Part shown: positions 5,086 to 6,055 of the stretch, piece after piece | Numbering within the stretch: the stretch's first letter is position 1 | Layout: each line of letters begins with the position of its first letter | From: a halophilic archaeon J07HX64 | GTDB lineage: Archaea > Halobacteriota > Halobacteria > Halobacteriales > Haloarculaceae | Length of the DNA stretch: 6,055 nt | Direction: 5' to 3' | NCBI GenBank assembly: GCA_000416085.1 | Contig: KE356579.1 | Coordinates: 2,019,999-2,026,053 of the forward strand | Made by a program: the position numbers and the translations under genes | Notes under the pieces: generated by a model | What the model saw: the letters and a program-made list of their open reading frames with translations, nothing else | Databases searched by the model: none | Told to the model about the DNA's origin: nothing

Positions 5086-5685
5086 ATGGATACCGATTAC
5101 GAACTCGCAGTCGAGAACACACCGGAGACGATTCCTGCCGGCACCGCGTTGTTGCTGTTGCACCCGAGTATCAGCGAGACCGACCGCATCGACACCCAGT
5201 TTCTAAACACCGACACCGACCACATGCTCGTCGTGTCGACACGGACAACGGCCCGGGAGGTGGACCAGAAACTCGAACACTACGAGGTCGACGCCTCACG
5301 CGCGACAATTCTCGACACACTCTCCGTCGAGCGCGGGTACACACGCCGGCAGAGCGACCACATTCGATACATCTCCCGACCGGAGAACTTCGACGCTGTC
5401 GTCGACGAGACCGAACGTTTCCTCGAGGAGACCGACGGCAAACAACGGATCAGTCTCGACTCTATCACCGAGATGATCTACTACGCCGACGACGACCGGA
5501 CCTACGACGCCGTCGAGCGCCTCCTTGACCTGCTCGTCGAACACGAGGCTGTCGGTCTCTTTCACTTCGCGCGCGGTGTCCACGATGACGCTGTCGTCGA
5601 CGAGTTCCGCTCCCTGTTCGACGGTGTCATCGACCTCGAAAAGGACGGTTCCGTCTCCACGTCGATTAGTGGGTCCACAGACTGA
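5086..5685 (+). CDS. DUF7504-like RecA/KaiC-fold protein lacking a Walker A motif
   Basis: The 199-residue, very acidic protein resembles the haloarchaeal DUF7504 family, related to RecA/KaiC-type ATPases. Features in order: a first strand ALLLLHPSI (21-29) where a P-loop would sit but no GxxxxGK(S/T); LVVSTRTTAREVDQKLE (48-64); ATILDTLS (73-80); an IRYISRPENFDAV segment (93-105); RISLDSITEMIYYADD (121-136), equivalent to the Walker B strand; and VGLFHFARGVHDDAVVDEFRSLFDGVIDLE (156-185), the typical C-terminal block of the family. The missing P-loop suggests it does not hydrolyse ATP and instead acts as a binding or signalling partner, which is how I understand many members. The ATG at 5086 sits 27 bp from the TATA box. 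No membrane helix or signal peptide is seen, so it is cytoplasmic. A nested inverted repeat follows the stop by five bases. Confidence 0.8.
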   Translation: MDTDYELAVENTPETIPAGTALLLLHPSISETDRIDTQFLNTDTDHMLVVSTRTTAREVDQKLEHYEVDASRATILDTLSVERGYTRRQSDHIRYISRPENFDAVVDETERFLEETDGKQRISLDSITEMIYYADDDRTYDAVERLLDLLVEHEAVGLFHFARGVHDDAVVDEFRSLFDGVIDLEKDGSVSTSISGSTD

Positions 5686-5690
5686 ACTGC

Positions 5691-5735
5691 CGCCCGCGGA
5701 GTGTTGTTACCTGAGTAACACCGGATACGCGGGCG
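5691..5735 (+). terminator. Nested inverted repeat just after the DUF7504-like gene
   Basis: An outer 8-bp perfect stem, CGCCCGCG (5691-5698) with CGCGGGCG (5728-5735), encloses an inner stem of GTG...TTAC (5701-5710, three-base bulge) with GTAACAC (5715-5721) and a CTGA loop. It starts five bases past the stop codon. There is no T-run afterwards, so it may be a 3'-end stabilising structure rather than a strict terminator. A further palindrome, TCTCCGGAGA, lies about 18 bp downstream. Confidence 0.4.
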
Positions 5736-5825
5736 CTCGGTCCGGGCTGTCTCTCCGGAGACTGGTTCAGACGGGACTGTTCTGTCCGCTATCGAAACAC
5801 GGGGAACTTGGCCCGAACCACCAAC

Positions 5826-5833
5826 AGTTAAGA
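5826..5833 (+). promoter_or_regulatory. TATA-like box of the mini zinc finger gene
   Basis: AGTTAAGA, centred about 29 bp before the ATG at 5859 in an otherwise GC-rich context. The spacing fits a leaderless or nearly leaderless transcript; no Shine-Dalgarno precedes the ATG. Confidence 0.4.
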
Positions 5834-5858
5834 TGGGTCGCACTAACTATCCGGATGT

Positions 5859-6035
5859 ATGCCGGAATGTCAGAACTGCGGTGCATTCGTCACGACTGAT
5901 TATGCCCGCGTTTTCACACCAAACGGAGTCGACGCACCCAGGGTCTGTCCACAGTGCGAGGACAGATCCGTGACGGGGCAGACGTCAGACAGCGCGGTCG
6001 ACCGGCGGGATAGCTCACACCTCACTCCTGTCTGA
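5859..6035 (+). CDS. DUF7563-like mini zinc finger protein
   Basis: A 58-residue protein, recognised from the conserved haloarchaeal pattern MPECQNCGAFVTTDYARVF at its start and DAPRVCPQCEDR at residues 25-36. Two CxxC pairs, Cys4/Cys7 and Cys30/Cys33, should bind one zinc ion, giving a single treble-clef or ribbon-like knuckle. The C-terminal 22 residues are polar and Ser/Asp-rich and probably disordered. The family is widespread in haloarchaea and its role is not established; nucleic acid or protein binding is the usual guess. It has its own TATA-like box and lies 173 bp beyond the DUF7504-like stop, so it is probably a separate unit. The frame overlaps no other credible gene, and the length matches the family. 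Confidence 0.88.
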   Translation: MPECQNCGAFVTTDYARVFTPNGVDAPRVCPQCEDRSVTGQTSDSAVDRRDSSHLTPV

Positions 6036-6055
6036 ACCAGCGCGCGTGCCTCCTC

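Noticed and set aside
1..6055. CRISPR array, tRNA, rRNA or insertion sequence
   Set aside because: No regularly spaced repeats of array type, no tRNA or rRNA signature, and no transposase motifs or paired terminal repeats with target duplications were seen on either strand.

Overview
The window looks like chromosomal DNA from a halophilic archaeon (Halobacteria). It is GC-rich with strong G/C in third codon positions, and the clear proteins are mostly acidic. Several genes have an archaeal TATA-like element about 26-30 bp upstream of the start codon and no Shine-Dalgarno, which is the leaderless arrangement common in this group. Four of the families recognised are typical of haloarchaea: a Bat-type HTH regulator, a DUF6735-like protein, a DUF7504-like protein and a DUF7563-like mini zinc finger. 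Family names come from recalled motifs, not from a search.

Left part (1-2400, all minus strand): the 5' portion of an acetone carboxylase beta-subunit (acxA/HyuA family) gene runs off the left edge. Just upstream on the same strand is a Bat/HTH_10 transcriptional regulator. The 139-bp gap between them holds an AT-rich array of direct and inverted repeats directly upstream of the acxA TATA box. The natural reading is that the regulator, or something like it, controls a ketone or hydantoin-type catabolic operon through these repeats.

Middle (2168-3132): about 650 bp of mostly non-coding DNA contains several hairpins and short repeats. It is followed by a minus-strand 62-residue two-helix membrane protein with its own TATA box and a downstream hairpin.

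Right part (3133-6055): a divergent plus-strand gene encodes an M23-peptidase-like (duplicated hybrid motif) protein with a degenerate metal site. It converges on a DUF6735-like gene. Next comes another small minus-strand membrane protein, divergent from a DUF7504-like RecA/KaiC-type protein. A perfect palindrome abuts the TATA box between those two. The window ends with a 58-residue CxxC zinc finger protein.

I see no mobile element, CRISPR array, tRNA or rRNA. Apart from the presumed regulator-acxA pair, the genes look like independent single-gene units. The most interesting parts are the repeat array before acxA, the unusual M23-like protein, the palindrome at 5047-5058 and the structured intergenic DNA at 2500-2800.
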